Shown here: one piece after another, positions 1 through 7,566 of the stretch
Numbering within the stretch: position 1 is the stretch's first letter
How the letters are laid out: every line of letters starts with the position of its first letter
Assembly: GCF_006716265.1 (NCBI RefSeq)
Contig: NZ_VFOS01000001.1
Location: forward strand, 868,001-932,000
Length of the DNA: 64,000 bases
DNA from: Rarobacter faecitabidus
GTDB taxonomy: Bacteria > Actinomycetota > Actinomycetes > Actinomycetales > Cellulomonadaceae
Direction of reading: 5' to 3'
Translations under genes and position numbers: made by a program
Notes under the pieces: model-generated
Seen by the model: the letters and a program-made list of their open reading frames with translations, nothing else
Databases searched by the model: none
What the model was told of the DNA's origin: nothing

Positions 1-2
1 AC

Positions 3-998
3 CTGGGCTGGACCACTGAGCTGCCCGCCGGCGTCACCGTGGAGGAGATCTCGGCCGCGGAGGCGCGCGACAAGTCCGTATTCGCCCCCGGTGATCGCAC
101 GTCGGCTGCCGCGACCTCGCTCAGCGAGGGCGCGATTCTCATCACCATTCCGGACGAGTTTTCCGCCGCGGATCCGGTGATCGTTGACCTGGCGGGGGCC
201 GGCGAGGACGTGGTGTGGGGCCAGATCCTCGTTCAGGTGGGGGCGAACGCGCAAGCATCGGTTGTGCTCACGCATTCGGGCACGGCGACCTACAGCGCGT
301 ACGTGTCGGTCGATGTCGCGGACGGCGCTAACCTCACGTTCGTGTCCGTTCAGGACTGGGATGCCACGGCGATTCACCTGGCGGAGAACGCTCTGCGCGT
401 GGCGAAGGACGCAACCCTCAAGCACGTCGTCATGACGTTCGGCGGCGAGATCGTGCGCATCGGCGTGAACGCCCAGCTCGTCGGCGAGGGCGCGAACCTC
501 GAACTGATCGGTGCCTACTTCACGGATGCCGGGCAGCATCAGGAACACCGCCTGTTCGTCGATCACGCGGTACCCCGCGCCCGCTCGCGGGCCACCTACA
601 AGGGCGCGCTCCAGGGTGAGGGCGCCCACTCCGTGTGGGTCGGTGACGTACTGATCCGCGCGGTCGCCGAGGGCACCGACACCTACGAGTTGAACCGCAA
701 CCTGCTGCTCACCGAGGGCGCGCGCGCCGACTCCGTGCCGAACCTCGAAATCGAGACCGGCGAGATCGAGGGTGCCGGGCACGCATCGGCGACCGGCCGG
801 TTCGATGACGAGCAACTGTTCTACCTGCAGGCTCGCGGCATTCCCGAGGCCGAGGCCCGCCGCCTCGTCGTCCACGGATTCTTCGCCGAGCTCGTGCGCG
901 AGATCGGCATCCCGTCCATCGAGGCGCGACTGCTCGAGTCGATCGAAGCGGAACTAGCCGTGGCCGTCGGAAAGAGTACGGGAGACGACCAGCAGTGA
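3..998 (+). CDS. sufD: SufD, Fe-S cluster assembly scaffold subunit (5' truncated by window edge)
   Basis: SufD is a subunit of the SufBC2D scaffold that builds Fe-S clusters in the cytoplasm. The reading frame is open from base 3, so the N-terminus lies outside the window; 331 residues remain. The visible part is the SufB/SufD core: a long right-handed beta-helix, then the conserved C-terminal stretch with LFYLQARGIPEAEARRLVVHGF and FFAELVREI, typical of SufD. It overlaps the Rieske ferredoxin gene by 4 nt (GTGA) and belongs to the suf operon that continues to 4260. sufB would be expected just upstream. A GTG at 39 would be an internal codon, not the start. Assignment to SufD rather than SufB rests on position before sufC and on the C-terminal sequence. 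Confidence 0.93.
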   Translation: MGWTTELPAGVTVEEISAAEARDKSVFAPGDRTSAAATSLSEGAILITIPDEFSAADPVIVDLAGAGEDVVWGQILVQVGANAQASVVLTHSGTATYSAYVSVDVADGANLTFVSVQDWDATAIHLAENALRVAKDATLKHVVMTFGGEIVRIGVNAQLVGEGANLELIGAYFTDAGQHQEHRLFVDHAVPRARSRATYKGALQGEGAHSVWVGDVLIRAVAEGTDTYELNRNLLLTEGARADSVPNLEIETGEIEGAGHASATGRFDDEQLFYLQARGIPEAEARRLVVHGFFAELVREIGIPSIEARLLESIEAELAVAVGKSTGDDQQ

Positions 999-1327
999 CC
1001 GCTCAGTACGCCTGCGACGTCTCGGACCTCGGCCCCGAAGAGGTGAAGGCGATCGATTTGACCGCCGCTGACGGGTCCGTGGTCGAGGTCGCTGTTGTGC
1101 GCGACTCCGAGGGTGGCTGGCACGCGATCAACGACGTGTGCACGCACGGCGCGGTCAACCTCTCCGACGGGGAGGTCGAGGGCTGCCTCATCGAATGCTG
1201 GCTGCATGGCTCGACGTTCGATCTGAACAGCGGCGAGCCCACGACGCCCCCCGCGTCCAGCCCAGTGGACGTCTATCCCGTGACGATATCCGGCGAGCAG
1301 GTACTCGTCGACGTCGACGGCAACTAA
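995..1327 (+). CDS. Rieske-type non-haem [2Fe-2S] ferredoxin of the suf operon
   Basis: A 110-residue small Rieske protein resembling NirD or dioxygenase ferredoxins. The two halves of the Rieske motif are visible: CTHG near residue 47 and CWLHGS about 17 residues later, giving the Cys-His plus Cys-His ligand set for a [2Fe-2S] cluster. No signal peptide or membrane segment is seen, so it should be cytoplasmic. The GTG start overlaps the sufD stop by 4 nt, which implies translational coupling, and sufC follows after 35 nt. A Rieske ferredoxin at this spot is common in actinobacterial suf operons and may carry electrons for cluster assembly, but that role is an inference. Confidence 0.88.
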   Translation: MTAQYACDVSDLGPEEVKAIDLTAADGSVVEVAVVRDSEGGWHAINDVCTHGAVNLSDGEVEGCLIECWLHGSTFDLNSGEPTTPPASSPVDVYPVTISGEQVLVDVDGN

Positions 1328-1362
1328 CTTCACATTTCAGAAATTCTCGTTAAGGAGCACAC

Positions 1363-2124
1363 ATGTCCACCCTGGAAATCCGCGACCTCCACGTCCAGGT
1401 CGAAACCAAGGAAGGCCCGAAGCAGATTCTGCGCGGGGTCGACCTCACCGTGAACAGCGGCGAAACGCACGCCATCATGGGCCCCAACGGCTCGGGTAAG
1501 TCCACGCTTGCCTACTCGCTCGCGGGCCACCCGAAGTACGAGGTCACCTCGGGCTCGGTCACGCTCGACGGCGAGGATGTCCTGGAGATGTCCGTGGACG
1601 CCCGCGCCCGCGCCGGCCTGTTCCTTGCCATGCAGTACCCGGTAGAGGTTCCGGGTGTCTCGGTGTCGAACTTCCTGCGTTCCGCCAAGACCGCCATCGA
1701 TGGCGAGGCTCCCAAGCTCCGCACCTGGGTCAAGGACGTCAAGGAGTCGATGTCCAACCTGCGCATGGACGAGTCCTTCGCCGAGCGCAGCGTGAACGAG
1801 GGATTCTCCGGTGGCGAGAAGAAGCGCAACGAGATCCTGCAACTCGAGCTCCTCAAGCCGAAGATCGCCGTCCTGGATGAGACTGACTCAGGCCTGGACG
1901 TCGATGCACTGCGCATCGTGTCGGAGGGCGTGAACCGGGCCAAGGACAACACCGGACTCGGCCTGCTGCTGATCACGCACTACACGCGCATCCTGCGCTA
2001 CATCAAGCCCGACTTCGTGCATGTCTTCGTGGCCGGCAAGGTCGCAGAAGAGGGCGGCTCCGAACTCGCCGAGCGCCTTGAGGCCGAGGGATACGACCGC
2101 TTCCTCACCGGCACCTCCGCCTGA
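1363..2124 (+). CDS. sufC: SufC, ABC-type ATPase of the SUF Fe-S assembly complex
   Basis: 253 residues, the normal SufC length. SufC is the soluble ATPase that drives conformational change of the SufB/SufD scaffold; it is not a transporter. Visible motifs are Walker A GPNGSGKS near residues 40-47, the ABC signature FSGGEKKR, Walker B IAVLDETDSGLD (the unusual DETDSGLD wording is characteristic of SufC) and the H-loop LLITHYTRIL. An AAGGAG ribosome site sits 6-7 nt before the ATG. sufS begins 7 nt after its stop, so they are co-transcribed. Confidence 0.96.
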   Translation: MSTLEIRDLHVQVETKEGPKQILRGVDLTVNSGETHAIMGPNGSGKSTLAYSLAGHPKYEVTSGSVTLDGEDVLEMSVDARARAGLFLAMQYPVEVPGVSVSNFLRSAKTAIDGEAPKLRTWVKDVKESMSNLRMDESFAERSVNEGFSGGEKKRNEILQLELLKPKIAVLDETDSGLDVDALRIVSEGVNRAKDNTGLGLLLITHYTRILRYIKPDFVHVFVAGKVAEEGGSELAERLEAEGYDRFLTGTSA

Positions 2125-2131
2125 GACTGAC

Positions 2132-3451
2132 ATGAGCGCCGGAGTCGAGACGGATACCGCGGCCTTCGCGATGAGCGAGGGGGAGCTGGAGCGCGTGCGC
2201 GCCGACTTCCCCCTGCTTGCGCGACCGCTGCCAGGCGGCCGCCGGGTCGTCTACCTCGACTCCGGCGCGACGTCGCAGAAGCCCGACCCCGTCCTGGACG
2301 CGGAACAGGATTTCTACATCATGCGCAACGCCGCGGTTCACCGCGGGGCGCATCAACTGGCGCATGAGGCGACGGTGGCGTTCGAAGAGGCACGCGAGCA
2401 CGTCGCGGCGTTCATCGGGGCGCCGTCGGACGAACTCGTGTGGACGTCCGGGGCCACGGCCGCCATCAACCTGGTCGCATACGCGTTCTCGAATGCGACC
2501 GCTGGCCGGGGTGGGCAGGCCGCTCAGCGGTTCGCTCTGCGGCCGGGGGACGAGATCGTCGTCAGCGAGGCCGAGCACCACTCGAACCTCGTGCCGTGGC
2601 AGGAACTCGCCGCGCGCACGGGCGCGGTCCTGCGCTGGTTCGAGGTCGATGAGGCCGGACGCATCCGGGTGGATCAGGCCGGTGAGGTGATCACGGATCG
2701 CACGCGGATCGTTGCGATGACCCAGGTGTCGAACGTCACCGGCGCGATCACTCCCTTGGCGCCGATCATTGCCCGCGCCCACGACGTCGGAGCCCTCGTC
2801 CTCGTGGACGGCTGCCAGTCGGTGCCGCACCTGCCGGTCGACGTGACCGAGATCGGCGCCGACTTCCTGGTCTTCTCCGCGCACAAGATGCTGGGACCGA
2901 CCGGCATCGGTGCGCTGTGGGCCAGGCGGGAACTGCTTGAGGCGATGCCCCCGGTCACGACCGGTGGCTCCATGGTCGAGGTCGTTCGAATGACCGAGAC
3001 GACCTACGCGCCGCCGCCCCAGCGATTCGAGGCGGGCACGCAGGCAGTGGCGCAGGCCGTCGCCTTCGGCACGGCCGCGCGGTACCTCGGTGAACTGGGC
3101 ATGCGACAGGTCGCCGAGTACGAGCGGCAGCTCGCCGTCCGGCTGCTGGAGGTCATTGGCGGCATCGAGGGCGTCCGGATCATCGGACCCACCGATCCCG
3201 CGGATCGCATCGCGGTGGTGTCGTTCGTGGTCGATGGCGTGCACGCCCACGATGTGGGGCAGTACCTGGACGATCACGGAGTGCTCGTCCGCGTCGGGCA
3301 CCACTGCGCGCAGCCACTCCATCGCAAGTTCGGCATCGCCGCGACCTCGCGTGCCTCGGCGTCGATTTACACGAGCTTCGAGGACATCGATGCGCTCGGC
3401 GATGCGCTGGGTCGCGTGCGGTCCTTCTTCGGGGTGGACTCCCATGCCTGA
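2132..3451 (+). CDS. sufS: SufS, group II cysteine desulfurase
   Basis: PLP-dependent enzyme that takes sulfur from L-cysteine as a protein persulfide and passes it to SufU. 439 residues from the ATG at 2132; the frame is open further upstream into sufC but the sequence there is only sufC in another frame. The PLP lysine is K252 in FSAHKMLGPTG, and the persulfide cysteine is about C392 in RVGHHCAQPLH, the short SufS-type loop. VVSEAEHHSN is also typical. An ATG at 2171 (MSEGELERV) is a possible alternative start, since no strong ribosome site precedes 2132. It overlaps sufU by 8 nt. Confidence 0.95.
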   Translation: MSAGVETDTAAFAMSEGELERVRADFPLLARPLPGGRRVVYLDSGATSQKPDPVLDAEQDFYIMRNAAVHRGAHQLAHEATVAFEEAREHVAAFIGAPSDELVWTSGATAAINLVAYAFSNATAGRGGQAAQRFALRPGDEIVVSEAEHHSNLVPWQELAARTGAVLRWFEVDEAGRIRVDQAGEVITDRTRIVAMTQVSNVTGAITPLAPIIARAHDVGALVLVDGCQSVPHLPVDVTEIGADFLVFSAHKMLGPTGIGALWARRELLEAMPPVTTGGSMVEVVRMTETTYAPPPQRFEAGTQAVAQAVAFGTAARYLGELGMRQVAEYERQLAVRLLEVIGGIEGVRIIGPTDPADRIAVVSFVVDGVHAHDVGQYLDDHGVLVRVGHHCAQPLHRKFGIAATSRASASIYTSFEDIDALGDALGRVRSFFGVDSHA

Positions 3452-3929
3452 CCTGCAGGACCTGTACCGCGCGATCATCCTCGACCATGCGCGTGACCCG
3501 CAGAACCGCGGGCTCGTCGGCGATTTGCACGAGGATCACACGGGGCAGTCCCACCAGGTCAATCCGACGTGCGGGGACGAGATCACGCTGCGCGTCCGGC
3601 TCACCGACGATGAAGCGGCGATTGCCGCGCTGTCCTGGGAGGGACAGGGATGCTCGATCTCCCAGGCCTCTGCTTCCGTGATGGCCGAACTCGTGGAGGG
3701 GCGTTCGTTGGACGAGGTCTCCCGGCTGGCCGGGCAGTTCCGCGGGCTCATGGATTCGCGGGGGCGCGATCCCGAGCCCGACGTGGTCGAGGCACTGGGC
3801 GACGGTGCGGCCTTCGCCGGCGTGTCAAAGTTTCCTGCGCGCATCAAGTGCGCGCTGCTAGGGTGGGCTGCCCTGCGCGAAGCTATGCTTCTGGCAGCCC
3901 CGACGACAGGAGAAGACAGTGACGACTGA
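3444..3929 (+). CDS. sufU: SufU, zinc-dependent sulfurtransferase
   Basis: 161-residue NifU-like protein of the SufU type. SufU accepts persulfide sulfur from SufS by a zinc-ligand swap and hands it to the SufBCD scaffold. The three conserved cysteines are present in NPTCGDEIT, GQGCSISQAS and RIKCALLGW, with the Asp two residues after the first Cys. The insertion between the second and third Cys that separates SufU from IscU is also present. The ATG lies inside the end of sufS (8 nt overlap), and its own end overlaps the next gene by 11 nt, so the four genes form one tightly coupled unit. Confidence 0.94.
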   Translation: MPDLQDLYRAIILDHARDPQNRGLVGDLHEDHTGQSHQVNPTCGDEITLRVRLTDDEAAIAALSWEGQGCSISQASASVMAELVEGRSLDEVSRLAGQFRGLMDSRGRDPEPDVVEALGDGAAFAGVSKFPARIKCALLGWAALREAMLLAAPTTGEDSDD

Positions 3930-4260
3930 AGACTCGACCGCACCGGTCAAGAAGGCCTCACTCGTTGACATCGAAGAGGCGCTCAAGGACGTCATCGACC
4001 CCGAACTCGGTATCAACGTCGTTGACCTCGGCCTTCTCTACGGGCTCGACGTGGACGAGGACAACCGCGCGCTGATCGACATGACGCTCACCTCGGCCGC
4101 CTGCCCGCTGACGGACGTCATCGAAGATCAGGCTCGGACCGCGCTGTCCGAGGTCGTATCCGACCTCGAGATCAACTGGGTCTGGATGCCGCCGTGGGGC
4201 CCGGAGAAGATCACGCCCGATGGCCGCGACCAACTGCGCGCGCTGGGGTTCAACGTTTAG
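3919..4260 (+). CDS. sufT: SufT-like MIP18 family (DUF59) Fe-S assembly factor
   Basis: 113 residues, MIP18/DUF59 fold. Members of this family help mature Fe-S proteins and are a regular last gene of suf operons. Visible family features: DVIDPELGINVVDLGLLYG near residues 25-43, the cysteine in TSAACPLTD, and the C-terminal WVWMPPWGPEKIT block. The GTG start has an AGGAGAAG ribosome site 4 nt upstream and overlaps the sufU end by 11 nt. It is the last intact suf gene; the sequence directly after its TAG stop is unrelated debris. Confidence 0.9.
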   Translation: MTTEDSTAPVKKASLVDIEEALKDVIDPELGINVVDLGLLYGLDVDEDNRALIDMTLTSAACPLTDVIEDQARTALSEVVSDLEINWVWMPPWGPEKITPDGRDQLRALGFNV

Positions 4261-4536
4261 TCCGCTGTTGCGGCGCGAACTTTTCTCCCGCTGTCGGTCG
4301 AGTTTGTCGAGACCCACTCGACTGGCCGTGGGGCTCACCCCCTGGCTCGACGTGAAGCAAGGACCGTTACCCGAGCGGATGGGAGCATCTCACCCAACTT
4401 CGTAGAGAACGTTCTACGCGCCACTAAGGGTTCGCCCGTCAGAGACCCGAACGGCGAAGCTCGGCTATCGTTCACGCATGGAACCGAGCAAGTCATTACC
4501 GAGAACAACATCGTGATCACGGTGATCACGCGATGA
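4261..4536 (+). pseudogene. Start-less C-terminal fragment resembling a polymorphic-toxin domain
   Basis: After the sufT stop the same frame stays open for 91 codons to a TGA at 4534-4536, with no plausible start codon or ribosome site. The last 45 or so codons read like the end of a small secreted-toxin domain: SPNFVENVLRATKG, then an Asn/Gly turn, FTHGTEQVITENN and a hydrophobic VITVITR end. I recall this pattern (FVExV...G...VITxxxxxVVTVI) from C-terminal domains of polymorphic or contact-dependent toxins, but I cannot name the family with confidence. The next ORF starts inside the stop (ATGA), the usual arrangement of a toxin followed by its immunity gene. The left boundary is unknown; codons before about 4360 may be non-coding. 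Confidence 0.4.
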
Positions 4537-4736
4537 CTCTGAACGAGAACAACGCAACAGCCGCCCGAAGCGTACTCTCAGCGATTTCAGATCTGGAGGC
4601 GGGAAAACGCACGCCTGCAGAGGTGCAGGTCCTACTTCAGAGCGCGATCCATCGTCTCGAGAACGACGAATCCGGCGTAGTTGAGGCAGTTCGTCTCGCT
4701 GAAGCGTTGGCATCGTGCCTCTGCCATAGAGGGTGA
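4533..4736 (+). CDS. Small protein, candidate immunity partner of the upstream fragment (possibly truncated)
   Basis: 67 codons: acidic and helical, with no membrane segment (ISDLEAGKRTPAEVQVLL and ENDESGVVEAVRLAEA). The ATG overlaps the TGA of the toxin-like fragment (ATGA), so it looks like the second gene of a coupled pair. The last residues (LASCLCHRG) differ in character, and an IS3 remnant begins within the next 60 nt, so the original C-terminus may have been cut off. The immunity role is inferred only from size, acidity and position; I do not recognise the family. Confidence 0.45.
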   Translation: MTLNENNATAARSVLSAISDLEAGKRTPAEVQVLLQSAIHRLENDESGVVEAVRLAEALASCLCHRG

Positions 4737-4788
4737 ACCGTCACCGGCGATGCCGTTTCCTTTCGAGTCTGGAAAGAAAATAGAGATC

Positions 4789-5136
4789 ATGCCGAAGAGG
4801 ATTCCGGAGGAGACGAAGCAGCGTGCAGTCAGGCTCATGCTTGATCACCTCGATGAGTATCCGAACCTGACGGCCGCTTGCGAGACGATCTCGAAGCGGT
4901 TGGGGTTCGGTGCCGAGTCTTTGCGCCGGTGGGTGCGGCAGGCGCAGGTCGATGCTGGCGACCGTCAAGGTCTGACGGCCAGCGAGTCGGAGCGGATCCG
5001 GCGTCTTGAGCGGAAGAACCGTGAGTTGCGTGACGCGAACGCGACCCTGCGGGACGCGGCGGTTTTCTTCGCCGACGCCCCGAACCTCCGCTGGGTTGCG
5101 GACTTCACCTATGTGAGGACTCTCTACAGAACTTGA
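4789..5136 (+). mobile_element. IS3-family insertion sequence remnant: orfA joined to a piece of orfB
   Basis: A 115-codon frame starting at the ATG at 4789. The first 95 codons are a typical IS3-family OrfA: helix-turn-helix (PKRIPEETKQRAVRLML, GFGAESLRRWVRQAQVD) followed by a leucine-zipper-like ERIRRLERKNRELRDANA. It then jumps to PNLRWVADFTYVRT, which normally lies about 120 residues into OrfB at the start of the DDE integrase core, and stops six codons later. The first catalytic Asp (VADFTY) is present but the other two catalytic residues are gone. The normal orfA/orfB frameshift, most of orfB and at least one end were therefore lost by deletion, so the element cannot transpose. I could not identify terminal inverted repeats. 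It separates the suf operon and toxin scar from the carotenoid locus. Confidence 0.8.
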
Positions 5137-5148
5137 CACATCCCAGCG

Positions 5149-5736
5149 CTATAAACGATCCGGCCTGGATTCGCTAGTCCACTCCTCGGTCCTTACATCT
5201 ATCTGGTCCGTCATGTCCTGAAGGAATCGAACGACGACTTCCCTCTCCTGTGGAGTGAGTCGCACAGCGGCGTGAAAGCGCTTCGCTTGAAGCCGCCCGA
5301 CGGTCTGCATGGCTGCTTCACGTGTCTCACTGGTGATGGTGATAGCGAGTGCTCGACGGTCGGTGGGGTGAGGAGAACGCACAATGTGGCCACCGTGTTC
5401 GAGCCTGTCGAGGAGTTTCGTGGTGGAGGCGCTGGATATACCGAGATGCGATGCGATCGCGCTAGGCGTCACGACTGCATTTGTGTGCTGGGCGACGATC
5501 AAGAAGTGCAGAGCACGCATATCGGACCGCCCAAGCTTCATATACCGCTGCGAGGCTTCGGAGAGAAGTTGCTCAGCCTCCCGCAGGCGGCCAAGAGCCG
5601 CCATGACCATCGTGACCCCCTGAATATCCTCGGATGACAGTTGGGATCGGTCCACAAGTAAAGAGTCGGGGTCGTTCTTCTCCACGTCGTATAGGCCTGA
5701 CGAAACAGCAGTTGCGTCCGCATCCTTCTTCGACAT
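5149..5736 (-). CDS. crtR: MarR-family regulator of the carotenoid operon (CrtR-like)
   Basis: 195 residues with a winged-helix MarR domain at about 60-160: DMRALHFLIVA, TPSAIASHLGISSASTTKLLDRLEHGGHIVRSP recognition region, then the wing PTDRRALAITIT. It is divergent from idi with 91 nt between starts. In Corynebacterium glutamicum a MarR protein, CrtR, next to the crt operon represses it and is released by prenyl pyrophosphates; the same location suggests the same role here. The ATG at 5736 has the hexamer TAGAAT at exactly -12 to -7 and no clear ribosome site, so its mRNA is probably leaderless. The N-terminal 45 residues are acidic and not part of the DNA-binding domain. The symbol is assigned by context. 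Confidence 0.85.
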   Translation of the reverse strand: MSKKDADATAVSSGLYDVEKNDPDSLLVDRSQLSSEDIQGVTMVMAALGRLREAEQLLSEASQRYMKLGRSDMRALHFLIVAQHTNAVVTPSAIASHLGISSASTTKLLDRLEHGGHIVRSPHPTDRRALAITITSETREAAMQTVGRLQAKRFHAAVRLTPQEREVVVRFLQDMTDQIDVRTEEWTSESRPDRL

Positions 5737-5742
5737 CCTTAC

Positions 5743-5792
5743 ATTCTACCTAAATTGTCTTTATCAACGTATCTATTTACTATCTAGGTTAG
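5743..5792. promoter_or_regulatory. Divergent crtR/idi promoter with overlapping operator-like palindrome
   Basis: AT-rich island in a GC-rich sequence. On the plus strand TTGTCT (5755-5760), a 17-nt spacer and TACTAT (5778-5783) form a good sigma-A promoter for idi. On the minus strand TAGAAT (5743-5748) is the -10 of crtR. An imperfect 13-bp palindrome, CTATCTAGGTTAG (5780-5792), covers the idi -10, and TACCTAAA (5747-5754) with TCTAGGTT (5783-5790) form dispersed inverted half-sites around both promoters. A MarR dimer bound here would block both genes. The promoter elements are seen directly; the operator role is inferred. Confidence 0.6.
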
Positions 5793-5827
5793 CATTAATT
5801 AGGGATAGAGACTGGAGGTAGTCGTTG

Positions 5828-6436
5828 ATGACCGCATCAAGCGCACCCCGCAGCCAAGATGAGGCGCCTGACGAGAGAGTGGTGTTGTTGGACGAGTCGG
5901 CTAGGGCTATCGGAACTGCCGACAAGCTCCTGGTTCACGATACTTGCACCCGTCTGCATCTCGCGTTCTCCTGCTACCTCTTCGATCACGACGGCAATGT
6001 TCTCGTGACTCGGCGCGCACTGTCGAAGGCAACGTGGCCTGGCACTTGGACAAACAGCTTCTGCGGACATCCGCAGCCCGGTGAGGCCATCGAAGACGCG
6101 GTGCGTCGAAGGGGCGGCCAGGAACTGGGAGTTGCCCTCGAGGATCTTCGAGTCGTGGATGCCGATTTCCGATATCGCGCATCGGACTCCAGCGGGATCG
6201 TGGAGAACGAGGTATGCCCGGTGTACCGGGCGACCGTATCTGGCGAAATCTCGGCCAACGCGCACGAGGTCATGGACTGGACATGGACACATCCGGCAGC
6301 GCTCTCCAAGGCAACGACATTGACGCCCTTCGCATTCAGCCCGTGGATGGTCTTGCAGATGCCCTCACTCATGTCGACCACAGCCACGGGCGGCGGCGGA
6401 GGCCTAGCCAACAACTTCAGATCGCCCGGAACATGA
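5828..6436 (+). CDS. idi: Isopentenyl-diphosphate delta-isomerase, type I
   Basis: Interconverts IPP and DMAPP, supplying the primer for prenyl chain synthesis. 202 residues with the type I (Nudix-fold, metal-dependent) hallmarks: catalytic Cys in TNSFCGHPQPGE, Nudix-like box GEAIEDAVRRRGGQELGV, and catalytic Glu in ENEVCPVYRA. The start is the ATG at 5828, with GGAGG at 5813-5817; a TTG at 5825 is a weaker option. It is the first gene of the carotenoid operon, and its stop overlaps the crtE start (ATGA). The last 25 residues, with a run of five Gly, are not conserved and look like a tail shaped by the overlap. Confidence 0.93.
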   Translation: MTASSAPRSQDEAPDERVVLLDESARAIGTADKLLVHDTCTRLHLAFSCYLFDHDGNVLVTRRALSKATWPGTWTNSFCGHPQPGEAIEDAVRRRGGQELGVALEDLRVVDADFRYRASDSSGIVENEVCPVYRATVSGEISANAHEVMDWTWTHPAALSKATTLTPFAFSPWMVLQMPSLMSTTATGGGGGLANNFRSPGT

Positions 6437-7566
6437 GGCAACTTGCAGGCACGCAAGCCGGGCGTGCATATCTGCGTTCCGAGGTGGAAGGCGAACTCCA
6501 GGCGATATTTTCGCGGTCCCAAGCCACGGCTGAAGCTTACGGACCGCATTTCTCACGCCTCTGGAACCTTGCTTCGCGCCGCGTGCGGGGTGGCAAGTTC
6601 GTACGCCCTCTCCTGCTCCTGGAGACCTACGACGCGCTGCGCCGCTCTGCGGATTCGATCCCCAACTCCCGCTCTACTTCTCAGCCGCGGGGCGCCCATG
6701 CGCGTTCTGAGGTCGTTCGGATCGCTGCCGCAGTCGAGGCGCTGCACTTCGCTTTCCTCTTGCACGACGATGTGATTGATGGGGATTTCTTTCGCCGCGG
6801 GCGTCCGAATCTCATTGGGGAACTCGCTGAGGCATCGCGGGATGAAGCCCGCCCCGGCGGAGCCCGTCATTGGGCTCAGACGGGCGGTATCCTCTCCGGC
6901 AATCTACTGCTCTCGTGTGCGCATCAGGTGTTCGCACGCGCTAAGTTACCCGCAGAGTTGAAGTTGCGGCTACTCGATGTTCTCGAACACACAGTCTTCG
7001 AGACGACGGCCGGAGAGTTTATAGATGTGGGCCTCAGCGACGGTGTATTCAGCGCGGACCTCGGCACAGTGCTTGAGATGACCGGGCGGAAGACGGCGAG
7101 TTATACCTTCGAGCTACCCCTGCGAGCTGCTGTCATCCTTGCCGACGGCTCGCGCGCTCTAGAGAACAAGCTAAGCGCCGCCGGATTGCATTTGGGACTC
7201 GCATACCAGCTACAGGATGACCTGAACTCGACCTTCGGAGATGCTAGCGTTCACGGCAAGGATCTCTATTCGGACCTTCGAGAGGGAAAGCAGACGGCTA
7301 TCATCTGTTTTGCTCGCATGAGCGGCTCCTGGCCACTCATCGAATCGGATTTTGGCAACCCGGACATGTCCATCGAAGCGGCGAAGTACCTGAGCGACTG
7401 TCTGAGGGATTGCGGGGCCGAGGACTTTGTGCGAGGCCTGATTCGCGAACAGGTGGAAGCATTTTCGCTTGTGCTCTGCGCACCCGATTCGGAGGAGAGC
7501 GTGCCGAGAACCGTTCAAGATGTCCTGTTCGGGTTGCTTGCGCGCATCGACGGGCGGCAATCGTGA
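6433..7566 (+). CDS. crtE: Geranylgeranyl diphosphate synthase of the carotenoid operon
   Basis: Trans-prenyl synthase making C20 GGPP from IPP and allylic diphosphates. 377 residues from the ATG at 6433 overlapping the idi stop. The first aspartate-rich motif is DDVID (112-116) in FLLHDDVIDG, the second is DD at 262-263 in QLQDDLNSTFGD, and KDLYSDLREGKQTAI follows as in IdsA/CrtE proteins. An in-frame extension back to 6214 runs inside idi and is not needed. A second, separate prenyl synthetase lies at 46269-47405. Its stop overlaps the crtB start (GTGA). Confidence 0.92.
   Translation: MRQLAGTQAGRAYLRSEVEGELQAIFSRSQATAEAYGPHFSRLWNLASRRVRGGKFVRPLLLLETYDALRRSADSIPNSRSTSQPRGAHARSEVVRIAAAVEALHFAFLLHDDVIDGDFFRRGRPNLIGELAEASRDEARPGGARHWAQTGGILSGNLLLSCAHQVFARAKLPAELKLRLLDVLEHTVFETTAGEFIDVGLSDGVFSADLGTVLEMTGRKTASYTFELPLRAAVILADGSRALENKLSAAGLHLGLAYQLQDDLNSTFGDASVHGKDLYSDLREGKQTAIICFARMSGSWPLIESDFGNPDMSIEAAKYLSDCLRDCGAEDFVRGLIREQVEAFSLVLCAPDSEESVPRTVQDVLFGLLARIDGRQS

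Noticed and set aside
2105-3478. Long antisense open frame (457 codons) opposite sufS
   Set aside because: Composition is Arg/His/Asp-rich nonsense typical of antisense frames in GC-rich genes; the plus-strand SufS is unambiguous.
3919-4536. Stop-codon readthrough of sufT into the 91-codon open frame after its TAG
   Set aside because: The following frame is in phase, but the SufT protein is complete at normal length and the downstream codons look unrelated. A 91-codon open frame is easily met in GC-rich DNA.
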